Assembly (NCBI GenBank): GCA_030063045.1
Contig: JAQSEB010000049.1
Span: forward strand, 1,426,001 to 1,490,000
Length of the DNA: 64,000 nucleotides
Direction: 5' to 3'
Source: Pratylenchus scribneri
Taxonomy: Eukaryota > Nematoda > Chromadorea > Rhabditida > Pratylenchidae
Below the pieces are notes generated by a model. The model ran no database searches. It saw only the letters and a list, made by a program, of their open reading frames with translations, and was not told where the DNA came from. This document shows, piece by piece, positions 28,185 through 39,226 of the stretch. Numbering within the stretch: position 1 is the stretch's first letter; each line of letters opens with the position of its first letter. Position numbers and translations under genes: made by a program.

Positions 28185-29670
28185 GGCAACACATTTTTCG
28201 GCAATTTTGGATACACAATTCGTTTAATTGGTGAGTAATTTTAGGGTGAAATTTGGGAATTAATTGGGATTTTTTAATACATGCTATTTTTTTTCCTCCA
28301 AAAAAACTTTTTTTCCGCCAAAAAAATCTTTTTTACCGCCAAGACTTTTTTTCCTCCAAAAATCACTTTTTTACCGCCAATACCTCTTTTTCCTCCAAAA
28401 ATAAATTCTTTACCGCCAATGACCCACAAAAATGAAATTTTTGATTTTTTTTTCTAAAAATCATAAAGTAAATGGAATGAAGCCTCTCTCAGCCAAATAA
28501 GAAATAATCTTAGCTTTGAAAAATCTTTATTTTAGCCCTGATCCTGATCTTACGATATCCTTATTATATTCTTAGCCCCTAGAACCCTTGCTCCGACCCT
28601 TAGCCCCTAGCCCTTAGGACCCATACTCCCAACCTAACCTACCCTAACCATAGCCCTTAGCCCCTAGGACCCATGCTCCGACCCTAACCTACCCTAACCC
28701 TAGCCCATAGTCCCTAGATCCGATGCTCCAACCCGTGTCTAAGTCCTAAATAGTTGCCCTAAAATATATTTTGAATAAAAAATTTTAGACTTTTTTGAGC
28801 ATTGAACGTTTGAAATGGGTTGGATTAAATTTAATTTTATGATTTTTAGAAAAAAAAAATCAAAAATTTCATTTTTGGGGTCATTGGCGGTAAAAAAGTT
28901 ATTTTTGGAGGAAAAAGAGGTATTGGCGGTAAAAAAGTGATTTTTGGAGGAAAAAAAGTCTTGGCGGTAAAAAAGATTTTTTTGGCGGAAAAAAAGTTTT
29001 TTTTGGAGGAAAAAAAGGTTATCACTTTTTTAATTACACAAATTTTTAATTATTCGATTTTAGGCTAAAAAAATAACCAAAAACAAATAATAAATTTTAT
29101 TAATATTTATTTAAATTTTCAGATTCCATCTGCGTCCAAATTTTGCCAATTTTTCATGCTTCATTCTGTCTTCATTGATGATGAACAAAAACCTAAGAAA
29201 ATGTCGTCTCCAAAGTCCAAACTGCTGGGTCAATTTGCGGGTGTTCTGTCCACTTTTACCATATATTTCCTTATTCTTCCTTTCATTCCCTCAATTTTCC
29301 TCATTTTATGTAAATTTTTCAACATTTAATTCAAATTATACAAATTTTTCAATGGAAATTCGGTGTTTTTGGCATTTACGCTTCGAGGCTAATATCGATT
29401 AGAAATTTGAATATTTATTCCTTAAAATTAATTTAATTTTTTTTGACAAATTTTATGAATTTATAGAAAATCGTTATTCATTCTCAAAAGCGTAAATGCC
29501 TGTCATTCCTTTAAAATACGCCCATTTTCACAATTTTTAACAAATTTATTTCAAATTTATAGGATTTAGAATCCAATGCCTCATCTAATTTTATTTATTA
29601 TTTTATAGTATTTAGTTGGAATAATTTATTCGAGAATTCAATGAAATAAAATAAATAAAAACATACAAAT
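28185..29670 (+). other. 3'UTR of the ETS gene, probably with one intron
   Basis: After the stop codon a strong donor (GTGAGT, 28,231) pairs with an acceptor TTTTCAG at 29,121-29,122, giving a 3'UTR intron of about 890 bp and a last non-coding exon from 29,123. AAATAAAATAAATAAA near 29,645-29,660 could serve for polyadenylation. The intron contains the palindrome at 28,287-29,017. Confidence 0.55.
28287..29017. repeat. Large inverted repeat (foldback element) in the 3'UTR intron
   Basis: The left arm (28,287-28,467) alternates TTTCCTCCAAAAA and TTTACCGCCAA, and the right arm (28,836-29,017) is its near-perfect reverse complement (GGAGGAAAAA and TTGGCGGTAAAAA). Each arm is about 180 bp; the loop of about 370 bp contains degenerate CCCTAACC / CCCTTAGCCC words. 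I found no convincing target-site duplication, so whether it is a transposon is unsettled. If transcribed as part of the intron it would form a long RNA hairpin. Confidence 0.85.
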
Positions 29671-32158
29671 TCCCCAATTCAACCTCATTTTACGGCCTTT
29701 ATAGTCCCCAACTAAATATCATTGATCAAGGAATTGTTAGAAAATCAATATTATCAATCATTTATTCCCGGATATATTTTAATTTATATTTCCATTATTT
29801 TTTATTAAACTTTTGTCCATAAAATATGTATTTTCTTGGCAATTTTTCCATCCTCAATTCAATTTTCTTTGTTTTATTCAAATATAATTTTATATGTATT
29901 TTATTTTATGCCGCAGCACAAATCAATCATAAACATATACACAATTTTTTATATATGAATTTGGAAATAAATATTGGAATTTTTTTTCAAATAATTTTTT
30001 AAAATGTTTGTAAATTTAAGACAAAATTAGAATGGATTGGTAATTGAAAAAATTATGTCAGACAAAACTGTTTTAGTTATGATAATAAATATTCTTGGAT
30101 TTTCCATACTCAAAATTATGGTGGAAAACAACGATTTTATAAAAATTTGACCGTCAATCGGTTGAATTCATTCATCAAATTTTTTTTCTAAATTTCCTTC
30201 AATTTGATTTAATTTTTCTACCAAATTTGGTTCAATAATATAATCAAAAAGTGTTCAAGAAATTGATGAGCAAAAACTCCAAAATTCTCATAACTCCATC
30301 ATCAAAATCATTTATTTAAATTGCCAATGAATTACGAATTACGACGAAAGGAATTAATTAATTAATAGAAATGATCGATTTTTAGGCATAAATTTGTGTG
30401 GAAATCCAAAAGGATCCCATTAAGCAATGCTTTATAAAATACCAAAACAACAGCAGGCATATTTGGGAATACTCTAATTAAATTAAACATTTATATGGAA
30501 AAATAAATAAAAGAGCCCTTCACTTTGTTTCCCATACAATTTTTTCACTATTAAATTTGGGGGTCAATGCGGTTGAATTGACTGGCCAGCGAGGGAGGGT
30601 TAGAGAAATGGGAGAAAGGGAGAGAGACAATGCTGAATAAATGGGCATGCTCCTTCATTTCTTTCCTTCAGTTTGGTCCCCTGCCCTGCTTTCTATAAAC
30701 AAATCTTCAGTGTAATGGAAAGCTTCTATATATAGGACCTGTCATTTTTCGACGCTGTGGGGTTCAGCGGGAATTGGTGCCCATAGGCAGAGGTCAAGGT
30801 GCATTCCTTGTGGCAGCAGGCGGACAACAATGAACGATGATGATGAACAAAAATGCGAACCAATGAAATTTTGACATTCTATCGCAGAAATTATGGAATA
30901 ATGGAGATGAAATCGGAAGAATGGAAAATGTTGCTCAAAGGAAATCATCGATGGATGGGCCAATGCACATTGCAATGTCTCCTTGATCCGATGAAGCCGG
31001 CTGAGCCCCCCAATTTTTTTCAAAATTATTCAAACATTTTTTATAAAGTCAATTTATTAAACCAAAACACAAAGTTGGATTTATGTGGTGGATTCAACAA
31101 ATTTATTTTAATTTTAGTGCTTATTTCTTATTGTTTTTCACATTTTCATTTTATTAAAAAAATATTTCCGACATAAATTATGACTTTTTGGATGAAATTT
31201 TTTAATTTTCCATTCATTTCAAATCTCTCCCTTCTTTATAAAGATTTGAGAAGTATTTAATTTAAAATAATTTAAAATTATCAAATATTAAATTTTTACG
31301 TTTTTCAAAAATAAAATGAAAATGAATAATAATGAAATATGGAAAGTTAAAAATTATAATTTTTCAAGCTCAATTCTTATAAATACCAAATTATATATTG
31401 TTTAATTCATTTTACATATTATTAATAAAAAATCTTTTTTTCCCAAATGACGAATATATTTTTAATTTGTTTTTTTTGAAGCCGGTGTGGCCCAAAATTT
31501 ATTAAAAAAAAAGACAAATCATCAATTCGGCCAAAATTGGACCAAAAATAATTGTAGCCGAGCATACATTTAATAATTTTTTTGGTGAATAAAATTCGTC
31601 CATTCACTCAATCACATCATTATTGCCCCTTGCCTCCCTCCCGTTCACCAAAAAAAGGACTATTGGCAATGAAAACGATGTTCCATTTTCCCCTAATTTT
31701 TGGCTGGCTTAATCATCCACTTAAAATTGGCTTGGCCCCCGGCGCCGCGTCCAAAAACGGACCAATTCCCTTCCTAATTTTATATTTTATTTTTATTCCA
31801 TTACCAAATCGTTCGTTCATTCATTTTACTTTTTTAATCCTCCATAAAATTCATACAATTTTATTCCCCTCAAAAATATTTCCCCCCAAAAATGGCACCA
31901 AATTTTTAATTTTTCTGAAAACAAAAATCTGGAAAAAATCTGGCAAGGGTAAAAATCTGGTATTATGGGACCCCTGACCACATTATCCACAACAGAATAT
32001 GCGCAGGTATTAGAATTAAGAATTTTATATAAAATTTTTCCATCCGGTACAACTCCACATCCAATCCCCTTCTTAAATTTTTTCGTGAAATTTTCACATC
32101 CAAATTCTCAACAAAATTTTAATAAATTCACTTTTATTCCATATTTTTAGGGAAGAAG
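29671..32158. other. Intergenic AT-rich stretch
   Basis: No intact gene. A short + strand frame at about 30,853-31,015 contains FYRRNYGIMEMKSEEWKMLL, which resembles the end of the BACK-like region in MATH-BTB proteins (compare VMESDEWKMLI in the gene at 53,212-54,749). It lacks partner exons and may be a relic or chance. A TTTTTAG acceptor at 32,149-32,150 precedes the next gene. Confidence 0.5.
32149..32150 (+). promoter_or_regulatory. Candidate spliced-leader acceptor
   Basis: CATATTTTTAG ends 8 nt before the ATG at 32,159, the usual spacing of a nematode trans-splice acceptor. It could equally be the 3' end of a conventional intron in the 5'UTR. Confidence 0.45.
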
Positions 32159-33547
32159 ATGACCAACATCTTTTTCCACCTTGCCATTTCGATGGCCCCA
32201 ATTCTTTTCGTTCTGATGACCGTTTCCTTTGGGATTGGAAATGCCGAAAGGTTTGGAAATTTCCGAGGATTAATTTATTCAAATTTTTAATTCTTTTTTC
32301 AGCCCACCGCTGGAGGCTAACCAGTCGCCACCGGGAAAATGCTCAACAGGCCCAGATTTCAACAAATGGCGAGTGATTTGCGACAATGAGCGGTAATTTT
32401 TATTTTTTCAATGATTAAAAATTTGAATTAGTTGGTGAAAATTACCAAATTTGAATTTTTTAAAATTATTTTTTCAAAAAAAAAAATAAATTTTTAATAT
32501 TTATATTTTTTTTGTCTATAATTCAAATTATTTTTTACGGAAACTTGAAAAAAAAATTAAAACTTGGCAAAATTCGGATGTTTCATAATAAATTTGTTGC
32601 CCTCAAAATTTTTTCAACTAAATGCTTTAACCAAAACTCGGAGGCCAAGTTTAAAAAGTCATAAAAATAAAAATTTTCATTAAAATAATTTAAAAGGGTA
32701 AAAAATTTCAGCAAATAATTGCAAAAATATTTTTCCATTTTTATCCGAATATTTATTGCCTTCATTTTCAGCACGCATTGCTGGGATGAAAAGATCAAGC
32801 CTGACAAGGATGTGAAATCGAAGCCGGCAAAGCGATTCTGGGCCAAAAACGAAGGACTTGGTGGTGGATTGGTATTCAATCCCAAAGAGGGCAAACAATT
32901 TGCTGGCGATCTTGAAGCTGGATCATTCTTGGATGATTTTGCCAATTGGCCCAGCATCAAAAATGATCCTGGCAAGGAGGCACCACCGAAGCCGAAGGTG
33001 CGTTTTAGAGCGCGGATATGATTAATAAGAATTTAAACGGTATCTGAATTTATGTTTATCCTCGAATTAACCAGAATTGCAATTCCCGAGATTTAAAATT
33101 ACACAATAACATTTTATCCCAAATTTGAGAATTTCTGAATTATTTTTCCCGGATGATCTCGATAATTCCCTAAATAAATGTTAAAATATTTAAGGAAATG
33201 TTTGGGTCAAATAAAAATTTTTTATTATGTCTTTTCAAAAATGTACATTTTAAAATTTTAGCCCGGCCCTTCGGATGGCACCATGTCCCCCAATAACGAG
33301 GTGAATTTTTTTTAGAAATATAATATTAAAACTTTTTCCATTTTCTGAATGATTTTTGCCAAAATTTAAAAAGTCCTTAATGAATTTTTATTAATTTAAT
33401 TCAATTAAAAAAATTGAAAATATAATGTCCAAATTTTGCTTATAAATTTAAAAAAATTCTAATTTATTCATCCAATAATTCCAGTCGACGACCCCGACCA
33501 CGACCACCCCGTCAACAACAACGGTAATAATAACAAAATTTAAATAA
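32159..33547 (+). CDS. Small secreted protein of unknown function, Thr-rich tail
   Basis: Five phase-consistent exons: 32159-32250, 32303-32392, 32772-32997, 33262-33300, 33485-33547 (TAA), 169 aa. The N-terminus is a clear signal peptide (hydrophobic run AISMAPILFVLMTVSFG, then GNAES). The mature part has three cysteines in KCSTGPDFNKWRVICDNE and RTHCWDEK, then a Lys/Pro-rich stretch, GLGGGLVFNPKEGKQF, a short PGPSDGT exon and a Thr/Pro tail (STTPTTTTPSTTT). The last exon could splice on at GTAATA (33,524), but the frame stops 24 nt later beside several AATAAA-like words, so I end it there. I do not recognise the family. The size, secretion and odd cysteine number fit a surface or secreted parasite protein, but that is inference. 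Confidence 0.7.
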
Positions 33548-35028
33548 AAAATAAATTAAAATAAAAATTTGTTTGACGAATGTGAATTGAAAGTGTGTAT
33601 CCCACTTACCCCCCCCCCCCCACATTTAAATAATATTATTTTTAGAGTTTTGTTCTTATTCCATTGCTTATGATTTTGTTTATCCAATTTTGATTAAAAA
33701 TGTACTTTTTTGAGCAATTTAAAAAAATTTCCGTTTTTGGAGCATAAAATAACAATTCGAAAATGTAATTTTTGGATAAATTTCCGTTTTCAAAAACAGG
33801 TAGAAAAAAAAGATAAATAAGGCTATAGGATAGGTTAGGATAGGACTATAAAAGTACATTTATTTGACTTTGAATTTGATTTTGCGAATGTTTTTTGTTG
33901 TGAATTTCTGTCGAATTCCCCAAATGGATGGATGGATCAAGGATGGTTGCCAATGGCAATGTCGTCAAATTTCAATGCTCAATTCACTTGGACGAGAAAG
34001 AATACGGATAATGTATTTTGGCCTATTCATTTTGCTAGAATGCCAGAATTGTTTCATTAATTTTCGGCATCCTGGACAGCACTTTTGTAAGTTTTTCATT
34101 AAATTTATTTTATAAATATATTTAAATTAATAACGCAATTCTCCCAAATGGATGAATGGTTGATTGGTTGGATGGTTGCCATTTGACAATATCAATGTTC
34201 ACATTTCACAGCGATGGAAAATGGCCAATTCATCTTAACATAAAATGCCAAAATTGTTTCATTTTTTTCGACATCCTGGATAACAAATTTTGTTAGTTTT
34301 TAATTAAGTTTATTTAACAAATATATTTAAAATTTAATTAATTAAAATTGCATGCTTTCTTTGGGTTTTACAATTTAATGAATTTTTTAATAAAATTTAT
34401 AAAAAAAATATAAATAATTCAATCAAAAATTCCATTCCCATTCCTTAAGGACATTTCAACAACTTGAGTTTCATCAATATGGTAGCCAATTTGGAATGCT
34501 CTGAACTGAATGCAATGGTAATTTGCTGGCATTGCTGATGGCCTAAATCAATGGCAAAAGCAAAAACATAATAAAATTTAAAGTGTATACCAATTTTAAT
34601 GACTTTCTATAATTTTTCCGCATTTCCAGATCAATTTGTCCAGTTTTTCCATCTTTTTTTGCTTTTGGATATTCTGAAGAATAAATGGTGAAATTTGCTG
34701 GTATTGCTGATGGCCTCAATCAATGGCAAAAAAAACGTAATAAAATGTATCAAATTTTGTTTTTTATTCCAATTATTTTTTCCCATATTTGCAGGTCAAT
34801 TTGCTCAGATTTTTCCATCTTTTTTTGCATTCGGAATTCTGATCGGAGGAAAAATGGCATTAATTTTGAAGAAAGAGATGAATAATTATTATGTTCTAAA
34901 TTTCCGAATAATATTATTTTTTTTTATTTTTTATTTGTTAAAAAAATATAATAAAATCTCATTTTATAAAAATTGGTAAAAAAAAGAAGAATACTCATAA
35001 AAATGATCAAAAAATGAACAATAATAAC
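33548..35028. repeat. Degenerate local duplications
   Basis: At about 33,890-34,125 and 34,135-34,345 a block is duplicated: CCCAAATGGATG..., AATGCCA(G/A)AATTGTTTCAT, TTTCG(G/A)CATCCTGGA and a matching AT tail. At about 34,505-34,670 and 34,685-34,835 another pair shares TTTGCTGG(C/T)ATTGCTGATG plus GATCAATTTG / GGTCAATTTG after an acceptor-like CAG. A C-run lies at 33,610-33,620. Frames here are broken; I see no gene. Confidence 0.6.
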
Positions 35029-35531
35029 TAGGGTTGCGCCCCCGCAGTGCGGGGGCGGGTTGTGCGGGGGTCGGGGTTTGCGGGGTTGGCACTTGCGGGT
35101 TCGGGTTCGGGGGTGACCCCTTGCGGGGGCCCCCGCGGGGATCCCCGCGGGGGCGGGGGTAGCGTAAATTTTTTAAAAAGCCAAATTTTTCAAATAAAAA
35201 ATTTTTTTGAAGAAAAATTTTATCCAAAAATGGCCGCGCAGCGAAAAATTTTACCTAAAAATTGCCTCGCAGAGAAAAATTTTAATAAAAAATTTTAATA
35301 TCCTACAAAAATTTGGTCAAAATTTCCCTATCGAACTCCATTTTCCTTGAAAAATCCAATAATATGGGGTGCATGTTCACCCCCGCGGGGGTGCGGGGGC
35401 GCGGGGGTGGCTCTTGCGGGGATGCGGGGGCGCGGGGGTGGCATATGCGGGGGTAGGGTCGGGGGTGAAACCCAAAAAGTGCGGGGATCCCCGTCGGGGG
35501 TGACCCCCGCGGGTGCGGGTGCGCAACCCTA
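35029..35531. mobile_element. Non-autonomous hAT-type transposon (503 bp)
   Basis: The ends TAGGGTTGCGC and GCGCAACCCTA are exact inverted repeats, flanked by an 8-bp duplication ATAATAAC (35,021-35,028 and 35,532-35,539). TAGGG ends plus an 8-bp duplication indicate hAT. Both subterminal thirds are very rich in GCGGGGGTG-type words; the centre is AT-rich and includes TGGCCGCGCAGCGAAAAATT, the reverse complement of the 31-bp minisatellite core inside the other hAT-type element. No transposase is present. Confidence 0.85.
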
Positions 35532-38187
35532 ATAATAACTCAAAATACAAATAACAAGCGAACACAAAAATTGGCCACTCTTTAAATTATATAGTAAATA
35601 AAACCTATAGAATTTTGGGGCCAAAATCCTGTAAAAATCTATAAATTCCCTGTTCAATTTATGGTCCTAATAACAGTACTCCTATTATATGAATTAGAAT
35701 TCCAAAAGAAATTGAAATAAAATTTTTAAGTTTCTTGAGTTTCAATATGATTCATCGCTTGAATTTTTTTATTAGAATTTCCAATAAATTTTCAATGGCT
35801 TCGCGCATCTTTTTGTGCTCATTTCTTGCCCTCCGTGAACTATTCTTCGCGCATTCTTTCCCATTCAATAGAAAATTGCTTTTTGGATCGCATTCGTCGT
35901 CAAAGGGGAGCATCATTCTTTGGAAAAAAGCGATTAAATTTGGGGTCGCGCACATCCTCAAAAATTCTTGATGGCGGTGTCCCTTTTCTTTTCATTTTCC
36001 GTGCCCTACCCCAATCATCTTCCTCCTTATCCTTAACCTGTTTCCTCCATTTTTTGGTTTTTTAACCACAACAAATTCCAAAATTTGAAGAGGGGTCGTC
36101 GCGCATCCGACCATCTTATTCATTTTTCGCCGATCCTTCAATTCAATTCAATTCCGCATAAAACTTCAAAATTCTACCTGAAACCAAATTTTATGGATGC
36201 GCCCAACCTGCGACCTCATTATTTTCAAATTGTCATCAAAGAATTATCAATCCTAGCCATTAAAAAATACAATCAGAATCTCGCGCATTGACCATTATAT
36301 TTGGATACTATTAATTAAGCTATTAATAAAACATTTCTACCATTGGCGAATTGATCTCTACTAATTTCCATATCAAAAAGATTGATCAAAGCATAAAGAA
36401 CATCCAAAAGCATCTAAATATTTCCGCCATAAAAATATGATCACAATTTTCAAATCGTTCATCACGCATTCCTCCCCGTTGTTCAGTTCTTTGCGCGGTT
36501 CCAGCCATTCCCCATTCCTTCCAACTCTCACCCCTTCATTTCATTTCATTTTCCTTTTTATTTGTTGATTGGCCAAATTGCGCATTTGGCCACACATTAC
36601 CACCCAACACTCATTGGCTTTTTCGTCAAAGAAACTGCAAAAGAAGTTGACGGAAATTGCACGCAAAAATGTTACAAATTAATTTCCACCCAACAAAGTT
36701 AAAAATGTTCCGAAAATTTGGCGTAAATCTGTTTGACGAATGGCCATGAAAAATTGGGCCACAAAAGAGAAGGCGGGTTGATGAGTCAGAACAGAGCGGT
36801 TTTAGCTTTAAAATTGCGCACAAAACATTGATACATAAACATTTATTTTTGTAAACAATTGGCTATTAAATTTATTTTGATTCATGCCTTTTTAGAAAAT
36901 TCTATAAAAGGAGACATCTGTCTATTAAGAGCACTTATTTTGCCAACCAAAACATGTAAAATATCAAGAACAATTCCCAAAAAATAATAGAAATATTATT
37001 AATTTAATAAGCCTATAGCCTACCCCACAAATGTTCATTTCAAAAATTAGAACTTCTGAAGCTTTTAAATGTGGATAAATGAAAATTCTTTGCCTAAAAC
37101 AATAAACTTAAACTAATTTTTCGCCCTTGAATTTTAGTGTTGAATTTATGTGGAACAATTTTTTGTAATTTATATTTTCTCAAAATTGATTCCAAATGAA
37201 TCCTTAAAATTAAAAATGAACCAATTTTATTAGTCAATAATTTTAATAATTTTTTAAAATTTTTAAATAATCGAATAATTTAAAAACCTAAATTTAAATA
37301 TTTACAAAATTTCTTACGGGCATAATTTTATCAGTCAAATATTTAATTAATAATTATAATTTAAATTTCTAAATATCCGAATTTTTTTTCAAAATTTTTT
37401 TCTAAGTGGTAAATGCGGATGTTCCAGTCCAATTAAAAATTCTCTTAAAAGCAAAGCGCACACTTCAAAACAATCATCCAAAAAAGGAAGGAAGAATCCA
37501 CCAAATCCACTTTTATTCATCAGCTTCCAATTGTAAATTTGAAGAATGGATTCTCCTCAGAAAATTGTTCCATCCTCGCCAATTCATTCACCTTTACAAT
37601 AAATTTAGTGCGCATGCGCATCCACAAAAAAAGTGGCAGTGTGAGGAAATTTGGGTGTAGAAAAATTAATGTACCAAAATTATGGAAAGGAAGATGAATT
37701 TGCTTAAAGCAAAGGTCTTCGCACATTTTTAATAAAAAAAATTTCCTTTTTTTGATGTCTTTCATTTCCCTGCCAAATATTTTGCGGACTAATTCATTAC
37801 ATTACATTCTAACTACTTTTAGAGACATAAAATTTAAAAGAATAAAAAAGCGCTGAGAAATTGGGAAAACAATTCTATTCATTTGATTGTGTAAATAGAA
37901 AATTAATTCATTGACGAATCTTTAATTCAATTTTTTGAGAAATAAAAAAAAAGATTAATGAAAAATTTGTTTGAATTTTGATAGAATTTTTATCAATAAA
38001 ATCACTATAATTATTTTTTTTTCTTTAAATTTTTCTTTTAAAAATTTCTCTTTAAATTTGATTAGAAATTTTGCTAATTTTTAATTGTTCTCTTTATTTA
38101 TGAAATCAAAAATTAAATCAATATCAAATCAAATATTTTTCAGAGTATTAATTTCCCTTTCCCTAATTTCCTATTAAATTCACCAAA
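35532..38187. other. Intergenic stretch
   Basis: Mostly AT-rich. Around 35,800-36,800 GC content rises and GCGCA(T/C) words recur (CGCGCATC, TCGCGCACATC, TCGCGCATTG), but no frame has coding character. I see no gene, RNA gene or clear element. Confidence 0.5.
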
Positions 38188-39226
38188 ATGTCATCAATTA
38201 ACAGAATATTTTCCCATTTTTCGCTGTTAATTTTGCTGTTGGCCTCATTTTTGCATATTTGTGCCGGCGCCGGTGGAATGGCCGAAATGAAGGCATTGAC
38301 AGGCAATTTTTTTCCCATTTTAATTTAATTAATTTAAATTATTTATTTTATTGTTAGGTGATGCTCCCTATGTGGGCACAGGAAACCAAGAACAGGTAAA
38401 TTTGAATCGGATTTAAAAATTTATCTTAATTAAAATAATTTAGGCACCAGAATATTTTGGTGAAGCCCTACAGCGTCAATATTACCAGAATCCGGCATAT
38501 GCCTATGACCCTGGGAATTATTATGGCTCAAAGTAGGCAAAATAATGCAATTACCCTAGGGCTTAATTTCCGATTAAATCAATTTTCCAAGAGATTATTA
38601 AAATTAAATTAAAAAAAAATAAATTTAATAGACTTGCTTGGAAAAAAAATTAGTAGATTTAATTTGGCAAAAAAAATAAAAATATGACATATCAAAATCG
38701 GATAATTTTGGTTTTTTTAGGGTCATGCCATTCTGGTCATTTATGTTTTGGTTCAATCATTTCGATATCAAATACTCTATAAGAGCTTAAAACTGGTCAA
38801 ATTTTATTATCGGTTATCATATCAGGCAGATAAGAAAAATTTTTGAAAATTTTTACTTCTATGTACATTTGTAAAAAATTCTATTTTTGGCTTTATTAGA
38901 ATTTTATGACCAAGAGACAAATATAGATAGGGCAACATTAGAGATGCTAAAAAACGGTTTATGGGTCTTGGATAATCAAAAAGTGCCTAACATTTTATTA
39001 ATTACCCAAAAGATATGAAAAATATTTAAATATACAAAATTAGTTAAAATTCAATTTCGCAGAAGAAATTCTGAATTATAGGTCAAATAATTATCAAAAT
39101 TCTTCCATTATTTACAGATATAGCCGCAACTATTACCGGACAATGCAAATGCAGCAACCCTATCGCTACTATCAACCACAATACAACAATGGAGGAGGTC
39201 CGCCCGGGGGTTGTGGTCCTTGCTAA
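38188..39226 (+). CDS. Small secreted Tyr/Gln/Gly-rich protein ending CGPC
   Basis: Four exons: 38188-38302, 38358-38395, 38444-38532, 39118-39226 (TAA), 116 aa. Residues 1-28 are a signal peptide (hydrophobic core SLLILLLASFLHICA). The mature protein is short and rich in Tyr, Gln, Asn and Pro (QYYQNPAYAYDPGNYYGS, RNYYRTMQMQQPYRYYQPQ), then NNGGGPPGGCGPC at the C-terminus, leaving only two mature cysteines. Intron 1 is GC-AG (CAG|GCAATT), the only junction that preserves frame. Tyrosine-rich secreted peptides occur among nematode cuticle or eggshell proteins and among candidate secreted effectors; I cannot choose. It is isolated from other genes by more than 1 kb on each side. Confidence 0.78.

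Noticed and set aside
28552..28745. Telomeric repeat
   Set aside because: CCCTAACC and CCCTTAGCCC words are degenerate and confined to the loop of a foldback element; similar words occur in the element at 52,653-53,203.
33864..34115. 83-codon plus-strand frame
   Set aside because: It lies in a locally duplicated non-coding block whose partner copy is not open in the same frame.
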